From Aphanomyces cochlioides (Eukaryota > Oomycota > Saprolegniomycetes > Saprolegniales > Verrucalvaceae): a DNA stretch of 64,000 nucleotides. A program made the position numbers and the translations under genes. The notes under the pieces were generated by a model, which was not told where the DNA came from, searched no databases, and saw only the letters and a program-made list of their open reading frames with translations. Numbering within the stretch: position 1 is the first letter of the stretch; the number at the start of each line of letters is the position of its first letter. Below are positions 1-13,500 of this stretch, piece after piece. Location of the stretch: assembly GCA_019828595.1 (NCBI GenBank), contig JAHQRK010000028.1, forward strand, positions 372,001 through 436,000, given 5' to 3'.

Positions 1-3000
1 TGCCACCAACCAACTTCTGCGAATCATACCTTCAAGGCCCTCACCCTCATTGGGATCCGTTTCAGTCACTAAATCAACTCCCTCCAACCCACTTAGATTT
101 TGTTTGGGAAGTTGGCTACATCGTGCAAGCTATAGATTTGCAGATGGTCTTGAATGATCAAAATGAGCGCATCTCTCTGACACTTGTTCCGCTGGTTTGC
201 AAAGTTTATGGGAGCTATGACACGACGTTCATGCGTTGTGGAGTTGTCGCCCAACAAGGCCATTTAATGAAGTTGACGCCATCCTCGTGTACGGTCCTTG
301 CTGCAGCCACGTCAACCGCACCTTTCTGTCACAATATGGATATCTATCAACCATTTGACACTACAACCTCTCCGCAATATGCAGTTCAATTCAGCATGGT
401 TCGTTTTGATTATGGTTACTTAATGATGGGAGTGACATTGGACAAGATGCAAGTTGGGCTGTTGGGTGATCCCGACATTCTCGCATTTGTGGTCGAGTAT
501 TTTTCTACTTACTTTTATGATCCAGCTTATGGTTACCCTTGGCCATTACCCGATGCTTATATTCCCCATGTGCACGCCAATCAAGATGAGGCCTCTGAAG
601 AATTATTGATTGAGCCTATCTTCTCGCAACTAATTCGTATCCACAATCCCCAGGTTCCAATACAGGTAGATGACAAAACCTTGCATCTTCAAGGAAAGGT
701 ATTTTCAGTAGCACAGATTCCTTTGATTTGACTTAATGTATTAGGGACTACCTTGGACAATTCTTTATGAATGGACCACCTTGGACTGCTCCACTAAAGT
801 TAGTATTCCGGGAGTTGAAGGTCATATGTTGAGTCACAATTCCCCTTCGCGCATGGTACTCACTCCAGTCTCAATTGACTGGGATTATTCGATCCACATG
901 CCGCTCTGGCAACAAACAAGCAAAGTTTGCGTCACTCGTTTTGATAGCATATTCCCAGACGCGTCTGATCTTACAGTGTTTATCTACCTTGTGCCTCACG
1001 ACATGGCCTTTTTCGAAGCTCTTTCAACGCGATACATGGAGAGCCTCTTTGACGATGACGGTGATAATTCCGACGAGGAGGAAGAGGATGACGAGACTCA
1101 AACGAAGCCTGATGCATGGACGTCTCTGGCAATTTACTTACCAGTACGGCTTGGCGTCATGCTCTTGGACAATATCGTGGTATTTCAAAAGCCACTTTTG
1201 CAGTGCCTTTTCTCAAACCTTGAAATGCACATGCTCCAGAGGATCGACGAACTTGAGCCACTCGATCCTGAAGTCATCACCTCTGGGTCATTTACTAAAT
1301 CACTGTCTCGTCAAGCTTTGGACATCCCACAGGAACATGATATCGAAGTCGCGACTCCAACCGTATTTGTCAAAGTTTTGGCTGGTTTCCAGGTGGATGC
1401 ATTCAATAATATCGTTCGAGCGTGGGAGCCGTTCGTTGAGTTCGTTCGGCTAAAGGTATTGGCCGAGCAGTGTCCAACTCGTGGGCGTGGCTTAGTCGTC
1501 TCTATTACAGACTCTTGTCAAATCAATATCACCGAGCACATTGTTAGTGTTCTCTTAGAATATTTGCACAATGAATCCACTGACCAGTACTCAAGGATTG
1601 GTCTCATCAATTACTCTGGCAAGCCCGTGCGCTACTTTCAACCTCAGCCGCGCGATCTGAGTAGTCGGCAAGAAGTTACTTACGTTGGTAATAACGCCGT
1701 CGGACAGCTCGTATGTCCTCCTATTATGAGTGTCGTTGTGGATCGCCACAAGCTTGAAACTACCGTACTGAACCAAAATGACCTCCAAGTTCTTTTTTCG
1801 TCCCAAGACCATTCCTATATTCGCACTCTCTGTACAACGACGAGTGGCGCTTCATCCGAGCTCACATATGATGTATCAATTCAACTCTTTGGTTTCCGGT
1901 GGCTCCACAATGTGGACTTGAATCAAAGTGGTTACTTCTACTATGACTTAGTACCCGAATGGCCTCGCGTTACTTGTGCTGATAAATATCGCGATATGTA
2001 TAGCTTTTCTGAATCAGTAGACCAGTTCTTAGCAACTGCACCACCTGGTGTTCGAGCCGCCCTTCGCTGCTTAGTCCATGTGCACAAGGTATTTATTAGA
2101 TGTCTGTCTCTTTTTTTACGCAAGCGACTAGACTCGATGGGGTCAAAATGTAGCACTACAAAGCCTGTTTCAAGTGCAAAATAACACATCGTTTGAGCTA
2201 GTAATTGCGTTAGGTGCGACAAAGTCATGGAGAGATGTCCAAGACAAACCCATCCAGCTTGCACCAGGTCAGGTGTATCACGTACCTCTGCAGCCCCTGT
2301 ACGAATTTGCTGCGCTCTCGATGGGCAAGCACATTGGCTTTCTCTTCCTCGCTCCTAATTTGGGTCCATTCGAAGGTGGTGGCGATGGTATAAACCTCCT
2401 CGATGTGGTATGTCACTAATTTGTCTGATCTGTACTAAAATCGACTGTAGAGCCTTCGCGACGAGCCTTGGTTTGGTGTTTGTTGTCAAGCCAAGACCCA
2501 TCTCTGCATTGAATATGCTGCGTCCAGAAATGGTGCAAACAAAAGAGGAAGATGGAGTCTGTTTCGACCGTCCAAAGAAGAGCCAATTAAGCTATATGAG
2601 TCATCCTCCCAGCTTACAACTTTGATTGTGCATGCTCCTATCACGATAGACAACTTGCTCTGCGTGAACCTTGTTTGTTGCGTATTTCGCTATGTTCTCG
2701 TTCAAGGCAAAACTACCAAGGATATCATATGGGAAGGATCGATAAAGTCGGGAAGCTCAGCATCGATTTATGCTTCGAATCTGAGCGAAAAATTGTACGC
2801 TAATGTGCTCTTGCCCGCGCTACAATGTGAAACACTCAAACCGGCGCTGCTCCATGTACCTACTTCGTATACTAAGCTAAAGGTTTGTCCTGGCACGAAA
2901 GATTTGTGTTATCACGTTGTACCAGGTGGATACATTGTTTGAATTTACTGACAAGAAGGACACTCAAACGCTCAAAGTCAGGTACGCACGAAATACATTG

Positions 3001-6000
3001 AGAGTCGTCATTGTATCTAGAATTGAAAACGTCGTCGGAACGGGCGGCCAACGCTCGATCGCCTTGTTTGCGCCGTATTGGCTAATCAATTTGACGCCAT
3101 TTCCACTGAGTTATAAACAAGATACACGACATTTTGAGATCGCAGGAAGTAGTGCTAGTGCCGCCCGTCGAAATGCCATGGATGGACAAACAGCCACCTC
3201 AAATTTATGGAAAAGCTTGGCCAGTGAATTGGGATGTCAAACCTATTTTGGTGACGCTGCATCTGATGTATGCACTGCCGAAAATCAAACTACATCATCG
3301 TCGCTCTGCTACTGCAGTTCAATGGCGTGCTTGTCCCGACGGATGGCGCGATATGCGCTCATGTTTTCCTTCAGCACTACTGTTGGCTTTGAAGATATAC
3401 CAGCATTTCCAAATGGATTGTGCATCAAGGTGCAACATACTTGAAATTGATTTTTACGTTTGTCGCCATTTTAGTCTCCACAATATCCATGGTCTAAGGG
3501 GTTTTCCCTCGACGCGCTTGGTGTTGACCAATTCATCGAGGTAAAATTTTTTCTCTTGCATGGCTCATGATTATTGCCTTCCTTAGCTCAAGAATCTCAT
3601 TCACATGGTTGAAATTGCTGTCAAAATCACACAAGGGCCAGACATCTTCTACAGAACAACATGTGTCACATTCACGCCTCGATTTCTCCTTCTCAACAAT
3701 TTGACGACGGGTGTCGCTCTTTACGATGGCTTTTGTACCCTTCATGGTGCATTAATGCCCCAAGATATCAAGCCATTTGTTTCTAATGTCAAAATCCCCC
3801 CAAAGAAGCGGCATCATGCACGACTTCAATACCTGGCAACTCGACGTCTTAACCAAATATCAGGGAAGTTTTGTTTAGATGTTCTTGGCCGGACAGACCT
3901 TGCTTTATTGACAGCAGACGGTAGTTCAGATGTACAAGAATATCTCCCAAGATCTCAAGCATCATCTCCGGATCAAGTTGAAGAAGAAAGGGTAACCATT
4001 TCCATGACAGAACACAAGACGTCCATGGACGTTGTTCGTGTTGAAGGTCGTGCATTTGGATCGACATTTCTCACTGTTTTTCGTCCACTAAAGAGTGTGC
4101 GTGATGTCACCTACCGCATTGAGAACCAAACTTCGAGTCTTGTATTATTCTATCGCCAAGCAGGTGTTGACGTCTTGTCCAATGGCTGGAGAAAGCTTGC
4201 ACCTGGCAAGTCTACGATTTATGTGTGGGCCGAGCCCCTTGCCAATCACCAGGTAAAAGTCTCATTTGTCTGTCAAGTAAGTCTGCATTATGCCTGTAGC
4301 TATCTATTTGCTTGCGCTATTGTGATGAGTGTCATAATCGTCCTTCGCCGCGACTTCTTTGGATTGCCAGAGCTCCATTGAGTGCGTTTTTGTCACCAGG
4401 GGGAGAGCCACCATCAGCTCTTCTTTCCGAGAGGAAAGGGCTCGGGCTGGACGAAATTGAAAACATCAATATGGATGCGATTGGATTGGCTCTCTCCCTT
4501 GCACGACCTAGTGGCTGCTCTGTTGACAGTAGGGGGGCAGGAAATGAAAATCTTCCTGATCGTCTGCATGTGCTCCACTTCCCCAAGTCGATATCAAAAC
4601 GTGCTTCTGCTCGCATCGACAACGATGGGGTCACACGCGTGCTGCGGATTCGAGACACGTCGAGCTTAAAAGACGAAAAAGACCATTTTGTGAAAGAAGA
4701 GAGGCGTCTCAATCGCGTCCTGCTCGAAATGCTCGCGTTACAAAATACCAACGCGTTCGAAATATACCGCCGGCAAAATCGTAGGCACTCGATGTCGACC
4801 GACCCAGACACTAAATCTGTGAAAACGCGTCGACGAGTACAATCTCTGCCACCGAAACTGCAAGCAAGCGCACAAGCCAAATATACCTCGACTCTGACAC
4901 AGCCTTCAATGATGCGAAGTGATGGATTGTCACTTTTCGAAGGCGGAGATGCTCAGACATTAAATAGTGGACAGATGAGCTCAAACGAAAAGAAAAAGCA
5001 GCACCAACAACTCTTGGATCAAATCGGCACTTTCATGAATACACCCATCGTGGAAAAAATCAACCAAGTTCTCGTCCATGTTGTCTCAGCCACGGGATTA
5101 AAGGCTGTGGCAAAAGATAGAGGAGGCAATGGATGGAGCAATCCGTACTGCATAGTCTCGGTTGTATCGGCACGGCGACAAGTTGAACAAAAGACGTATT
5201 ATATTGAACGTACGACGGACCCGGACTGGCACGATCAATTGTTTCTCTTTGATGATCCTGAAGGTGTTGCTGACGTGCAAATTCAAATTGATGTCCGGTC
5301 ATATAGCCCTCTTGGCAAGCATCCCTTCTTGGGCCGAGCTGTAATTGATCGCATTGATCCTGACGCCAATTATACTACGCAGACAATTCAACTGAAGCGA
5401 ACAAAATCCAAGCACCGCATCTCAGGCACAATAGACGTGTGTGTTCAAATTTGCCGGACGCAGCGCCAACTCTTGACATACTGGCAGTATCGATTGCGTC
5501 AACGAATTGCAAGAACAAGCCAGAATTTGGTGTACATTCGATCGAGGCTTCACCAGATCGACAAGGAACTGCTGCAAGAACAGAAGCGTAAGCTCAACGT
5601 TCCTGTAGTGACTAAAACCATGCGAACAACCGCGCATGCAAAGGCATTGCTGAGGCAGAATAAGGAGAAACTTGTCGCCCAGAAAAATCGACTCAAGGAC
5701 AAATGGAACCATCAACTACAGCACCTTCCATCTATGAAATTTGACAAACTCCGTGATGCAGCCGAAAAACGTTTTCGTGAAGAAGTTACTAAGTTGCATC
5801 GAACAACTGCAGTTCGTACGAAAAGCATCTTGCATGTAAAACGACTCTTTTACAAAGAAAAGAAGGAGCGTAAACAAAACCTTACGCCAGTTATTGCAAC
5901 TCAATCAACAATGCTTCGTCCACGCAGTCTCAAACAAGTCATGTCCCCGCTACACAATTTCAACCAGATGACTGAAATCAAACAGTAACGGAATGTTAAA

Positions 6001-8877
6001 AAACTTGTCATGATATGTCGTTGTAGATGCTACAATCGTCTCATTCGAAGTGGCGGACATCTAGTACTCACAATAGTTGAAGGAAGACATTTAGCACCAA
6101 GAAACCATCCCCGTGAAAAAATCTTTTGTCAACTAATATGTCAAGGTACAGTCACCACAACTCCAAAGGTCAAAGCCGATGATTCCATTGTATGGGGTAC
6201 AAATACATCGACCAAGGTTTCGTTTGGTGAATTCATTTTGTTCACTCTGTCGTCACTGTAGATTCCATTACGTCGGCCCCGTGGCGATGTGTGCATCACG
6301 GTCATGAACGCAACTAAGACTCATGCACGGCCACTTGGTACGATTCGCATTTCAATCCAAACTGCGCTTGACTACTGCACTGCACATGGCGGCGTTCTGA
6401 CGAGCTGGTTTCCTGTTTCCAAGGAATCACCGCCTCTTGAACTAGATCTTGCTCGTCTTGTACAAGACCACGGACACGATGCAGGTTTGGGTTACTCATC
6501 GCCCCCACCATCATCCCCGTGTGTCCAACTGCAAATTGCGCTCGAACCTGAAAGTTCGTCATTTATCCTCGGTCATGTCCGGTCGTACGTAAACGTGTTC
6601 GTCGGCGAGCTGGCAATTTCACTTTCTGCTGGTTGCCTACAAGAAGATAAGATGACAATGACGGAAATTTTGCGTATTTCCAGCCAAGGACTCGATATCA
6701 AAGCTGTCGAGTCTTCAAAACAAAACCAATATAGTATAGAACTCGAGTCACTCCAAGTGGACAATCAACGAAGCTGTTTACATCAAGCGGATTTACCAGT
6801 CGTCATGTCCAGAGCATTCCCAGACGAAGCAACGAAACATAGACCACTTATGCAGCTTCTAGTTGTGACCAAAACACCCAAAGGAAAACAAGCCAAGTCT
6901 CCGGATACTCGACATGCTCCTGCGTCAGCAAAATCGCCACCAGCATCTCAACTTGTCCACGTGGAACATATTGCACTAGTGCTCGAGGAAACCGACTGGA
7001 CGATTGACGAAACCATCTTGCGCACCCTATATGAAGTCTGTGAGAGACTTTATGACAAACACAGCCGACACGTTGTCTTGCCAACAAATAAGAAAGCAAA
7101 GGACATCACGACGGTGTATATTGCTCAGCTGGAAGTTAGTCCACTTCGTTGCAACATTACGTTTCGCAAAGGCTATTCGACAAGCGGCTCTAGCCATGGG
7201 ACGACAACTCGGCAAACCCCGCTCCACCTATCAAATTTGAAGAGCAAATTCATGCATTCTTTCATCGCTGCTATTTTAAATGTAGCTAACAGCATCGAGA
7301 ACGCGCCTCTAGAGTTCAGTCCTTTGCGTCTCGACCATGTCATGAATGACATTTATCATGTAGTACACATCCCCTCAATGTGTATCTCACATGAATTGAC
7401 TAGCTCCGCGATCAAATCCTGCATAGATATGGAACCAATCTACTCCGCCAGCTATACAAGCTTATCGGTGAGATCTGAATGCTTGCATCGATAATTCTTT
7501 CTTTCTTTAGGCTCAATGAACTTTATGGGAAATCCTGTCGGATTGGCAGCCAACGTCGCTGGAGGTGTCAAGGATTTCCTTGTACAACCTTATGCGGGGA
7601 TGTCAGAAGGAGGAGGTAGAGGTTTTGTTCGAGGCATTACCAAAGGCACGATTTCCCTCGTGGGCCACACAGCATTTGGCCTTTTTGATACGACATCTCG
7701 CATGACGGGGGCGATGGGCGATACTCTTGCTGCATTTTCACAGGATCGAGTTTACAAAGCCAAGCGAAATTTGTACACGTTGGCTCGACCCACTTCACGA
7801 CGGGACCAGCTGCGCATAGACTTGAAAAAACTCAAGCACGATATTTCCTCTGGTATTGTGGGAGGATTTACCGGGTTGATTGTCGATCCAATACGAGGGG
7901 CACGGACTGGCGGTCCAAAAGGATTTGCTCGAGGTATCGCCCAAGGTCTGACAGGAGTTGTGGTGAAACCTCTCGTCGGTGCTATGGATTTCTCCACGCA
8001 CATGGTCCAAGGAGTGCGAGATCTAGCTGGCCTGACGTTTGAAAACCACAAGACTGCATTTCAAAAACACCGGAAACGAATGTCACACATGTTTGGTTTT
8101 GATGGGCGATTGCTTCCACATGACCCTGCGCACGTATGGAGTGAGGTGCGTTCGTTTGGATATTTGGACTGAGTCGATTCGTTGGATTAGGCCTTGGCAG
8201 ATTTATTCACATCCAATGCTGCAAAGCCAATTCAAGTGGCAGACGTTGAGCCCTCACGACACGTTGTCTGGACGACAGCCTTTAAAATGGATGGCGGAGA
8301 CGTGATTATTGTTGTCGTACGAGAAAACGACGTGCTGTGTGCAACCGTGCCAACAGCACATTGGCAACAGCCGCGTCTGGCATGGCGCATTTCGAGCAGA
8401 TCGATTCGTGGAGTCAAACTCGAGCGAAATCGGCTGCACTTGATGAGTCCTGACGAGGAAAGCAAGCGCGACAAGATTCTCACGATTCAAACAGCTACTT
8501 CAGAAGACGCCCGACAGTACGAATCGGATGAGATGAAATTGCGCCAGCTCTTTCACGTCCTGAGCCACGATTACCCAGTATTCGATGATCCGTCCGGTCG
8601 ATTCCAACCACCCATGGCGAGAACGCCCAGTCGACTCCATCAATTTGCATTCGAACGACTCCTTCGTACCCAAGAAACGCTCAAGACGCAGTACTGCGTT
8701 AGTCCGAGTGACGAACAAGTTTTACGACTATGTCCATGGGAAGCTGTCGATGCAAACGACGCCAAGATCTGGACACGTTTCATCGCGACACAGCCACCTG
8801 CTAGTCGACTCAAGGCTGTCGAGACAAGAGTCGGATCGCTCACGGACCTCGGCAAGAATTGCGTTGTTCATCTATAG
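1..8877 (+). CDS. VPS13: VPS13-like bridge lipid-transfer protein, C-terminal part (5' end outside window)
   Basis: The reading frame is open from base 3, so the gene begins upstream of the window. VPS13 proteins are rod-like lipid channels at membrane contact sites. Visible in order: VAB/SHR-binding-type region (about 2600-4270, with FAPYWLINLTPFPLSYK and later APGKSTIYVWAEP), a low-complexity basic linker, a C2 domain (about 5065-5430, NPYCIVSVV...DPDWHDQLFLFDD), a coiled coil (5455-5880), a second C2-like segment (6040-6370), then the VPS13 C-terminal region with two glycine-rich repeats (GNPVGLAANVAGGVKDF near 7530; GIVGGFTGLIVDPIRGARTG near 7855). A PH-like C-terminal segment ends at LGKNCVVHL. 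Introns checked for phase: 699-744, 5985-6026, 6217-6261, 8146-8190 (42-46 nt); others are approximate, notably near 2089-2175. Two C2 modules before the C-terminal region are not standard in yeast Vps13. Family assignment is firm; paralogue is uncertain. Confidence 0.88.
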
Positions 8878-9681
8878 ACTATCTCGACACCAACATCGTA
8901 TCTGTGGTGATTTCTGTCAAGCTGGTTTTTGTCAGTCACATGGGCAATACCCAGCTAATGCTCTACGTACGTGAAGAAATGACTTTGGAGGGAAGAGTTC
9001 AAGTCTACTGCATTTGAAGCTTAGGACTCTTTCACAGAGAACTCCAACAGAGGTAAAGCTCGATGTATAATTTTTGTCTTGATCAAAATCGTGGCAGTTG
9101 TCGTAGAAAGACCACAATGTCGATGCCAACAACGGGAAATTTTAGTACGAATCCAGTCCAGACGATTACTTGATGCTGCGCTTTGTAAATCATGACAACT
9201 TCATGCTAGCACGCAGTTTCTTCGCGGTGTTGCTGACATCAGAGGCTCGCTCGTGGACTTATAACTAACTACTCGTATTTTAAAAGAGTCGATTCGATTT
9301 TTCTATCCAATGCCTTGGTCGAACTGTCGTTTTTGACTTTTCTTACTTTAATCAAGTCAACTCCGACTCGATAATTCCAGTCTCCTTTTCGTCTCCTTTT
9401 TTACTCTCGTTTATTCCTACATTCAAGTCCCTCGACAAGAACAAAACAACGTTCAAGTCAACTCGACAAAGGATCCCTTCTTCCCACGCATCCACGGCAT
9501 GGACGTACACGTTTGCCTCCTTTGTAGCTTTGATTCAGCTGACGAACGTCGTCTTATTTCAATTCTGTCGCAGTGAAACGGTCGTTTTTTGTTCTGTTTA
9601 GAATGTGATGTCGAACCAAGTCGATGCTTTTCATTGCCCCAGTAGCTCCAGAAGCCCAAGCAAACCAAGTGAGACGATCCC
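8878..9681. other. Intergenic spacer with CT-rich upstream tract
   Basis: No credible coding frame. From about 9290 to 9470 the + strand is CT-rich and holds two copies of TCAAGTCAACTC (9352-9363 and 9453-9464) with a related TTCAAGTCCCTCGAC between them. This may be promoter or 5' leader of the gene starting at 9682. Confidence 0.45.
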
Positions 9682-10290
9682 ATGATTGACTTCCTCTTTG
9701 ACGACATCGCGTGCCTCGACGACGAAATGCTCGACTTGACCGACGTTCCTCAAATCCAACTCGATGATATCCTCGACGATATCCAATGCGATCTTCTCCT
9801 CGACCAGGAGGAGCTCGCGTTCCTTCAAGGCCTCTTCGGTATCGACGCCATGGCACCGACGAGGATCGCACCGACCATGCCCATCATTGCACCTGCGCAT
9901 GCTCCTCGTCGAAGCCGCAAAGAGTGTTCCATTCCAGGCTGCTCCAGCTTCGCAAGGTGTCGCGGACTATGTACGCAACATGGAGGCCGCCACCTTTGCA
10001 ACCAAGAGAATTGTTCCCGCGTCGCCCAGTACGGCGGCAAATGCACCGCACACGGAGGCATACGACCTTGCACGGCGGCTGGATGCACACGAGCGGTGCA
10101 GTCCCATGGTCGATGCAAGACACACGGCGGTGGCACTCGATGCAAAGTGGCAGGATGCACGAAAGGCTCGATTTCAAACGGCCGCTGCCGTGGCCATGGA
10201 GGCGGCAAGCGCTGTCAAGTTGCATCATGCACCAAGTGGGCCCAGACCGACGGCTATTGCACCCGCCACCATCGCGATCTTGTTGCTTAA
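9682..10290 (+). CDS. WRKY19-like Cys/His repeat zinc-binding protein
   Basis: A single-exon protein of 202 residues. The first ~60 residues are strongly acidic and leucine-rich (MIDFLFDDIACLDDEM, then DILDDIQCDLLLDQEEL), resembling an activation domain. The C-terminal half (from about residue 76) is five tandem zinc-binding-like units of the pattern C-x4-C-x7-C-x3-H followed by GG or G, for example CSIPGCSSFARCRGLCTQHG and CTAAGCTRAVQSHGRCKTHG. Oomycete genomes carry many such proteins, commonly auto-annotated as WRKY19-like, although the unit is not the plant WRKYGQK domain and no WRKYGQK is present. A nuclear DNA- or protein-binding role is an inference from the repeat and acidic N-terminus. 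The start is the first ATG in frame. Confidence 0.85.
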   Translation: MIDFLFDDIACLDDEMLDLTDVPQIQLDDILDDIQCDLLLDQEELAFLQGLFGIDAMAPTRIAPTMPIIAPAHAPRRSRKECSIPGCSSFARCRGLCTQHGGRHLCNQENCSRVAQYGGKCTAHGGIRPCTAAGCTRAVQSHGRCKTHGGGTRCKVAGCTKGSISNGRCRGHGGGKRCQVASCTKWAQTDGYCTRHHRDLVA

Positions 10291-10556
10291 TTTATTGCAG
10301 CTATTTATCCTAATATTCCGTAAATATATTGCAAAATATCCTTCCATTCTCATTTCGATGAAGGTTTCGATGGCAGCAGAGGTCGATCCGTGCGACTCAT
10401 CCAGCTGAGAACGCAGTTTCATGCTGCTGTGCGTTGTGGAAACGATGTTGCTCTTCAAGTGTCCATGGTCTCGAATTTATGTCGGATTTCCCTGTATGCA
10501 AGATGGAGGAGACACTTGACATGTGTGAAATTTATATTCAAAGACATTCAACACGA

Positions 10557-13500
10557 TCAAGCTAGACTGCGCGTGAGCAAATGCATCTCGGCGGCATTGA
10601 GAACGACAGGGACAACTTTGCCATTCTTGATGTCGCCGGCTTGAGGAAAGACCAATCGGCCCATAGGACGAAGAGGCAGTGTGTGGTCTTGCGGCCGTGG
10701 ATCGCAGCTGCGGCCTGTGAACCAAACTTCATGCGCACGGACGGCGTCTTGGACTTGATCGCTCCATTTCTCCACTTGGAGCGTTTCGGCGACGCGAGCA
10801 CGGACGTCGTTGCAATCGTTGAGGAGTTTGACCAGCGCTGCATCTTGCTGACCACGATCTTGGCGATTCAAGTCGACTAATTCAGGCAGAGCGCTCGTGG
10901 CGACAACCCGAGAGGCGAGTGCAGCCACTTGCTTGACACAAGTTGCAAGTGCTGGCGACGTTGGTGAGGTCACTGCAGCTTTTGAAGGCGGCAATGTCGG
11001 CAGACGGGCCAGCGCCAACTCTGTGCGCAGCGACTGAAGCTGTCGTTGGAGCTCCACGAGAGCTTGCTTGGCCACGACGTCTTCTTCGACTTCTCGCACG
11101 ACTGTCGGTGATTGCAGCTGCTTGGCGTTCAAATCGCTCGAGCGGCGGAGCTGTTTGCGGAGCGTTCGGTTGGTCGCTTCGAGCGCCGCGCGCTCCTTGT
11201 GCTGCTCCGTCAAGAGCTGGTCAAACTGTTGACGCTCTGTTTCAAGTTGGTCATGGAGCTTCTGCACGGCCGCTCCATGGTCGCGTCCGGCTTCTTCGAG
11301 GCGTGCAATTTCTTGCTCGTGCTTTGCAATCACAATGCGACTGTGGCTTTCGTGTTTTTCCATTTCCTTGACGCGGGCTTGCAACTTGTGGCACATTTCC
11401 GTCGTTTCCTCAACAGCGAGCATGAGATTGGCCGCTTGCGCCAACTCGGATCGAATTTGTTCCGCACGGAGTTCATACAATGGCACGATCTTTGCCGCCT
11501 TGTCAGCGTCGTCTTGCTTTTCATTGTCCTCACAGGGAGCCAAAATGTCGGTGACTGCTCCTTTCGCGACCAACTTTGACCATGTTTTGACACGTTCTAG
11601 GAACGGCGCAATCGACGTCACATTTTGACTGTACGCGACTAAAACTTGGAGTTGCTCCACCAACGCATGGCTTGACGACGCTACGACGGTGCTTTCTTCA
11701 TCTTCCAGGACTGTCAAGTCGCCAATTTCAACATACAGACGGGTATGGAGTTGCCAGATGACTTGTTGTAGCTCGTGAGCGTCCTGGTACACTTGGCATT
11801 GAAGTCCAAGCTGATACACCAGAGCATACAGCTGAAGCTTGACAGTCGAGACGGTCGTGGTGCGACTGACTGTCTCCAATTTCGAAGCCACGGCGCGCAT
11901 CCACTCCGTCATGGCTCGAGTCAAGCGATCGCTCGCACTTGGCTGAGAGTCCGTGCCAAGGCTCAATTGTCCGTCGCGACTCCATTCGCTCAGCACTGTA
12001 TCGAGGAGATTTTCCACTTGGGAGAGACCTGATGAGTCGAGAAAGCTCACAAAGTCTTGCCACTTCGAGTCGGACGTCAACTCGTCCACTTGTCGCGCTG
12101 TCAAATGCACCATGCGTCTAAAATTGAGAAGAGGAGATGCCAATGCTGCTTCTACAGGACGCGTAGCTGGCTTGCTGCCTTCAGGAGATGAAGATGACAC
12201 ATCTGCAGATGGCTGCAAGAGCGGCGAGGACATGGCATCCAAAAGCCAGTGGCTCTTCGTTCCCAGACGCAATAATCCCTTGCGAATTTGGATCTGACGA
12301 CGATCCGTATCGACAAGAATTGACGTTGGGACTAATTGCTGCCACCACGCATGCTCAAGACGCATCTCCTGCGCTTGGAGCTTGAACCGAGCGGCATCTA
12401 GGCCACTGGCGCGGGCAGCTCTGAGTGCATGACGCAGCTGCAATGATTGACTCATGATGCTCTGCGTGGAATCCTTCATCGCTTCGAGTTCTCCTGCTTC
12501 CATGCGTAGTTTTTCGCGCAGAGCCGACATCTCGTCGCGATTACGCTGAACAACGTCGCGGAATCGCTGGATCGTTCGATCCTTGTCCTGGAGCGCAGTC
12601 GCCGCGACAGCTTGCGCTGCTTGCAACTCGTTGACCTTTTGCTTTGACGCCGCGAGCTCGTTTTGAAGTTCTTTCGCCAGTAAATCTGCTTGATGCTCCA
12701 TCTCGTCGCTCATTTCCTTGAGCGACTCCAGCGACGCGACCGACGCTTTCAAGTCGGCCACTTGATCGCCCAGACTTAAGTTCTTCTCCGTGAGAGCTTC
12801 GACCATCGATTCGTAGGCACTTGCCATATCAAGCATTTCCTTCAGCTCTTCAATCGACGCTTGAGCCGTGGCGTACTTCGTCGTCGTTGTTTCAACTTCG
12901 TCACGGTAGCGGCTGAGTTCTTGTGTTTCCCGTGTCAAGTCTTTAAGTTTCTTGGACATGTCGGCTTTCTCGGCGGCGTGGCGGTCATGCATGGCCTTCA
13001 CAGCAAGACGAAGCTTGGCATTTTCTTCATGAACATCGGTAGACACATCCTGCGATGTCCATGCGACAGTTTGGTTAACTTTGGCGGCTTCCAGCTGCGC
13101 TTCAAGCTCTTCAATACGCTCGTCAGCGATTTCTTTATCCATTTGGAGCGTTTCCTTCTCAAGCGTGAGCAATTCAACCGTGTCTTGGAGCTCGACGACT
13201 TGCGCCATTGCAGATTCCGTCTTTCGCGTTGCCGTGCCGACTTTAACTTGCCACTGAGCGATTTCCTCGGCACGGGATTGCTCCGACGCTACTAATTCCG
13301 TATTGCGAGCACGAAACGCGACGCATTCAGTCTCGAGAGCATGGAGTTGCGATTCTAATTTCTCGATTTGTTCCGTCATTTGCGCTTCTTTGTCTTCGAA
13401 TTGCTTCTCCATGCGTGTCTTGGTGATTTCCATATCGTGTCGCATCTTCGCAGCTAGCGCAATACCTTCGTCACGAATTGAACGCAGTTTGGCTTCATAT

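Noticed and set aside
4332..4880. 182-residue minus-strand open frame inside the VPS13-like gene
   Set aside because: Lies opposite the conserved coding frame, Ser/Arg-rich by base composition, with no recognisable domain.
9825..10208. Minus-strand 127-residue Cys/Pro/His-rich frame opposite the WRKY19-like gene
   Set aside because: Complement of the regular Cys/His repeats; the + frame has the repeat logic and the start context.
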